DNA of 17,444 bases. Source: Gammaproteobacteria bacterium. Lineage in GTDB: Bacteria; Pseudomonadota; Gammaproteobacteria; SZUA-229. The stretch spans positions 1-17,444 of the forward strand of contig JAGLQT010000048.1 in the NCBI GenBank assembly GCA_023136715.1. Direction: 5' to 3'. The translations under genes and the position numbers were made by a program. The notes beneath the pieces were generated by a model, which worked only from the letters and a program-made list of their open reading frames with translations, made no database searches and was not told the origin of the DNA. Within the stretch, counting starts at the first letter, position 1. Each line of letters starts with the position of its first letter. Positions 14,904 through 17,444 of the stretch are shown one piece after another.

Positions 14904-15527
14904 TTATTTTACAACCCGAAATTTTTTCCGGTGATGGCAGCTTTCTGCAAAACTCTTTGACATAAAACAGGCCAGGGTTTTTCGTTCTCCAGATTCAATG
15001 CTTGATACTTCATGCGGTATTGAACAATCATTGACTAAAATAGAACGTTTTTCTGGTTTGTAGCTATGATCGCCCCGCTGCTGATCACGGGTAATAAATT
15101 CACCACCTTGATAGACTGAATCTAAATGTAGTACTACGGTGGCAAAATAATCAGGGTTGCTGTCCTGATCAACATGTACACCAATATAATCATCCTTATG
15201 CAAAAGATTCCCCTGACAGCGACGCATGCAAAGCTCGTCTGTTCCCATGATCTGTTTATAAAAAGCCTTCATCTTAGGGCTCATTATAATATTAGCAATT
15301 TCTTCTGAATGATCATGTAGCGCTGTCGGTTTATCAACGTCATTATAAAAACGGCACACCCAAACGGAATGACCTTCACCGGCATCACCACCAACAATAT
15401 GCTCATACTCGACTTCATTGAGCAAACTTTCGATTTGTTGCCACTCTTCACTGCTCAAAGGTAGCTCTGCTTCTTCAAACATGAGCGTACCTTGTTCATC
15501 AAATTGTTGTCGGGCATTCATTTCCAC
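14904..15527 (-). CDS. 2OG-Fe(II) oxygenase family protein (prolyl-4-hydroxylase-like)
   Basis: The 207-residue cytosolic protein has the double-stranded beta-helix pattern of Fe(II)/2-oxoglutarate dioxygenases: metal ligands H118 and D120 (GVHVDQD) and H172 (IPHEV), and R182, ten residues on, to bind the 2-oxoglutarate carboxylate. The stretch TVVLHLDSVYQGGEFITRD and the NDCSIPHEVSSI block resemble prolyl-4-hydroxylase-type enzymes. The substrate is unknown and could be an amino acid, a peptidyl residue or a small molecule. The GTG start at 15527 shares one base with the lysA stop (TAGTG) and has a GGAG seven bases upstream. The ATG at 15521 is possible, but it is worse placed for that GGAG. 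So the gene is translationally coupled to lysA. This pairing is unusual and raises the idea of a lysine-related substrate, which is speculative. Confidence 0.9.
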   Translation of the reverse strand: MEMNARQQFDEQGTLMFEEAELPLSSEEWQQIESLLNEVEYEHIVGGDAGEGHSVWVCRFYNDVDKPTALHDHSEEIANIIMSPKMKAFYKQIMGTDELCMRRCQGNLLHKDDYIGVHVDQDSNPDYFATVVLHLDSVYQGGEFITRDQQRGDHSYKPEKRSILVNDCSIPHEVSSIESGERKTLACFMSKSFAESCHHRKKFRVVK

Positions 15528-16783
15528 TAATCATCTCCAGCTAAGATTGATTCATCCGAAAATAACTGTGTCATGGTTTCACGTTGTCGAATAATCTGCG
15601 CACGATCACCATCGACCATAATCTCCGCCACTCGTGGCCGACTGTTGTAATTTGAGCTCATGCCAAAACCATAGGCTCCGGATGAACGTACCGCCAGATA
15701 ATCGCCCTGTTGCAAAGCCAGTTCACGATCTTTTCCAAGGAAGTCACCAGTTTCACAAATAGGGCCAACCACATCATAGCTTTGAGTGCTTTCATTCTCT
15801 CTTGGAACCAAAGGCACTATTTCCTGCCAGGCACCATAAAGCGCTGGCCGCATTAAATCATTCATGGCCGCATCAACAATCGCAAAATTATGATCATCGC
15901 TATGCTTTAGATATAAAACTTCAGTGAGTAAAACACCTGCGTTGCCGGCAATCGCACGACCCGGCTCAATGATGATTTCAACATCACGGCCCTGCAAATG
16001 CTCAGCCAGTGCTTTGGATAATTCTGCAGGTTGTGGAGGTTGTTCATCACGATAGCAAATTCCCAGGCCACCACCTAAATCAAGATGCTGCAATACGATG
16101 CCTTCTTCTGCCAGTTGATCAACCAAGGCAAGCACTCGATCAAGAGCATCAACAAAAGGCGCCACCTCGGTCAATTGTGATCCTATGTGACAATCAATGC
16201 CAATAACATTAATGGCATCCATTGCCTGTGCTTTTTTGTAAACCGCCAGGGCTTGTTCGATAGCAATACCAAATTTATTTTCTTTCAGGCCAGTTGAAAT
16301 ATAAGGATGCGTTTTCGCATCCACGTCTGGATTAACGCGTAATGAAACCGGGGCTTTAATATTTTTCTGTGCCGCAATACTGGCGATCACTTCCAGCTCT
16401 GCTTCAGATTCAACATTAAAACAACGAATACCAACATCCATGGCTCGCTCAATTTCATCGGCTCTTTTGCCCACGCCAGAAAAAACCACTTTGTCAGCAG
16501 AGCCGCCTGCACGCAAGACACGTTCCAACTCACCCACTGAGACAATATCAAAACCCGAACCCAATTTTGCCAGCACATTTAATACCGCCAGGTTGGAATT
16601 TGCTTTTACTGCATAACAGACCAGATGCGGATGACCTTGCAAGGCATCATCAAAAGCTTTCCAGTGACGCTCCAACGTTGCCCTTGAATAAACATAACAG
16701 GGCGAACCCCATTCGGCGATATTCGCTTCGATATCTACATCTTCCGCAAACAGGCGGCCATTTCGATAATTAAAGTAATCCAC
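15527..16783 (-). CDS. lysA: Diaminopimelate decarboxylase LysA
   Basis: LysA is the PLP enzyme that removes CO2 from meso-diaminopimelate to give L-lysine, the last step of the pathway. The 418-residue protein has the PLP lysine K60 in YAVKANSN, HIGSQL at about 195-200, the phosphate-binding EPGRAIAGNAG at about 273-283 and CETGDFLG near 346, all in family positions. It starts with GTG at 16783, preceded by GAGAGGG about six bases upstream, and this start lies inside the end of lptM (14-base overlap). The stop overlaps the oxygenase start by one base. Unlike the common lptM-lysA-dapF order, dapF is not the next gene: three accessory genes and a terminator intervene. Confidence 0.97.
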   Translation of the reverse strand: MDYFNYRNGRLFAEDVDIEANIAEWGSPCYVYSRATLERHWKAFDDALQGHPHLVCYAVKANSNLAVLNVLAKLGSGFDIVSVGELERVLRAGGSADKVVFSGVGKRADEIERAMDVGIRCFNVESEAELEVIASIAAQKNIKAPVSLRVNPDVDAKTHPYISTGLKENKFGIAIEQALAVYKKAQAMDAINVIGIDCHIGSQLTEVAPFVDALDRVLALVDQLAEEGIVLQHLDLGGGLGICYRDEQPPQPAELSKALAEHLQGRDVEIIIEPGRAIAGNAGVLLTEVLYLKHSDDHNFAIVDAAMNDLMRPALYGAWQEIVPLVPRENESTQSYDVVGPICETGDFLGKDRELALQQGDYLAVRSSGAYGFGMSSNYNSRPRVAEIMVDGDRAQIIRQRETMTQLFSDESILAGDD

Positions 16784-16946
16784 GATCTACCCTCTCGTTA
16801 TCCAACACTGTGTTTTCCACGGGTGCTTTTTTGCTCACTTTTGCTGGCTCTTCATCTGGCAAATACAGTGGGCCTGTTTTTCCGCATGCCGAAACAAGCA
16901 GCATTAACATTAAAGGCATTAATAAATGGTTCATCGTATTCTTCAT
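16770..16946 (-). CDS. lptM: LptM (YifL)-like small lipoprotein
   Basis: This 58-residue gene encodes an outer-membrane lipoprotein precursor. The signal MKNTMNHLLMPLMLMLLVSA ends at the lipobox VSAC, with C21 as the lipidated residue, followed by GKTGPLYLPDE, the hallmark of the YifL/LptM family. In E. coli LptM helps LptD mature with the LptE partner in the lipopolysaccharide export machine. The position directly before lysA is the usual one. The ATG at 16946 gives an MKN start as in E. coli. The alternative ATG at 16934 would give 54 residues and has a weak GAAGA upstream, so either is possible. The last 14 bases overlap lysA. Confidence 0.88.
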   Translation of the reverse strand: MKNTMNHLLMPLMLMLLVSACGKTGPLYLPDEEPAKVSKKAPVENTVLDNERVDRGLL

Positions 16947-16965
16947 GTTTTGTATTAAGGGCTGG

Positions 16966-16993
16966 ATTATTGCAATATTCTGCTGACAGGCAA
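16966..16993 (-). promoter_or_regulatory. Candidate sigma-70 promoter for lptM-lysA
   Basis: On the minus strand a -35 of TTGCCT (16988-16993; 4 of 6 to consensus), a 16-base spacer and a -10 of AATAAT (16966-16971; 5 of 6) would start transcription near 16959, about 12 bases before the ATG at 16946. The -35 sits inside an arm of the hairpin at 16982-17022. Confidence 0.35.
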
Positions 16994-17022
16994 ACCCTTA
17001 GTTAAGATGTTTGCCTGCCAGC
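16982..17022. repeat. Inverted repeat in the divergent lptM / esterase promoter region
   Basis: Arms 16982-16995 and 17009-17022 (GCTGACAGGCAAAC and GTTTGCCTGCCAGC) pair at 13 of 14 positions. The 13-base loop contains a smaller CTTA-GT-TAAG dyad, so nearly the whole 41 bases is palindromic. Each arm reads TTGCCTG(T/C)CAGC outward towards one of the two divergent genes. It could be an operator for both promoters or a terminator-like repeat, though no strong T run follows on either strand. The remaining bases of this roughly 120-base gap show nothing else I can support. Confidence 0.6.
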
Positions 17023-17067
17023 CGTTATTTTATACCTTCATTAACCTTTACTGGAACCATTGCGCTT

Positions 17068-17444
17068 ATGCCTGAACTTGATGCAATTGAACATGAAACT
17101 GGAAATAATCCCGATGCCGCTGTTATCTGGCTGCACGGCCTGGGTGCTAATGGTAATGACTTTGCAGGCATTGTACCGCAACTAAATTTACCCTCCGAGA
17201 TTTCTATCCGTTTCATTTTCCCTCATGCGCCAGTTCGTCCTATTACTCTAAATCAGGGCTATCAGATGCCCGGCTGGTATGACCTGATCAGCCTGAATAT
17301 CGATGATAAAGAAGATGAAGTCGGTATTAACGAGTCCAGTAATGCTATTCGTGATCTTTGCCAAAAACAGGAAACACTGGGTATCGCTTCTGAACGCATT
17401 ATTCTGGCGGGTTTTTCGCAGGGCGGTGCTATCGCCCTACATTG
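17068..17444 (+). CDS. Phospholipase/carboxylesterase family serine hydrolase (partial, 3' end outside window)
   Basis: The visible 125 residues match the alpha/beta hydrolase family of acyl-protein thioesterase-like carboxylesterases. The oxyanion block WLHGLGANGNDF is at 21-32, FPHAPVRPITLNQGYQMPGW at 51-70 and the nucleophile elbow GFSQGG at 115-120, with S117 as catalytic serine. The Asp and His of the triad would lie past the window edge. No signal peptide is present, so it should be cytosolic and hydrolyse short esters or thioesters. The ATG at 17068 gives the expected N-terminus. A GGAA lies about 11 bases upstream, a rather long spacing. The gene is divergent from lptM. Confidence 0.93.
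   Translation, partial: MPELDAIEHETGNNPDAAVIWLHGLGANGNDFAGIVPQLNLPSEISIRFIFPHAPVRPITLNQGYQMPGWYDLISLNIDDKEDEVGINESSNAIRDLCQKQETLGIASERIILAGFSQGGAIALH

Overview
The window looks like chromosomal DNA from a gammaproteobacterium of moderate GC content. The evidence is the gene order on the minus strand: lptM-lysA, then dapF-DUF484-xerC, then hslV-hslU, then DUF971-ubiE-ubiJ-ubiB, then uvrD. These are linkages typical of that class, and every one of these proteins is close to full family length. Genus cannot be fixed from the sequence. A sulfite-exporter-type permease, a periplasmic rhodanese and a TRAP-type binding protein would suit a sulfur- or organic-acid-using aquatic bacterium, but that is inference. 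I see no rRNA, tRNA, CRISPR array, transposase or phage gene.

Layout, left to right. 1-934 (+): a possible upstream gene tail, then a cation diffusion facilitator. 935-1260: a gene-free stretch with two copies of a short palindromic repeat and an 18-bp perfect inverted repeat over a candidate promoter. 1261-2367 (+): a two-gene operon of a TauE/SafE permease and an unrecognised 104-residue protein. A third copy of the repeat lies just downstream. 2489-3564 (-): a TRAP substrate-binding gene broken by two single-base insertions. 3645-13793 (-): a dense block of housekeeping genes with short gaps or overlaps, covering DNA repair (uvrD), ubiquinone biosynthesis (ubiB, ubiJ, ubiE), a small DUF971 protein, the HslUV protease, XerC recombinase, a DUF484 protein and DapF. 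13841-13871: a strong intrinsic terminator. 13907-15527 (-): three accessory genes (exported rhodanese, exported acidic mini-protein, 2OG-Fe(II) dioxygenase) sitting between dapF and lysA. 15527-16946 (-): lysA and the small lipoprotein gene lptM. 17068-17444 (+): the first part of a serine esterase that runs off the window, divergent from lptM across a hairpin-bearing intergenic region.

How the genes work together. LysA and DapF catalyse the last two steps around meso-diaminopimelate and lysine. UbiE, UbiJ and UbiB belong to the ubiquinone pathway. HslU and HslV form one ATP-dependent protease. The least explained parts are the three-gene cassette that splits lysA from dapF, with its oxygenase translationally coupled to lysA, and the permease operon with its palindromic operator and flanking repeats.
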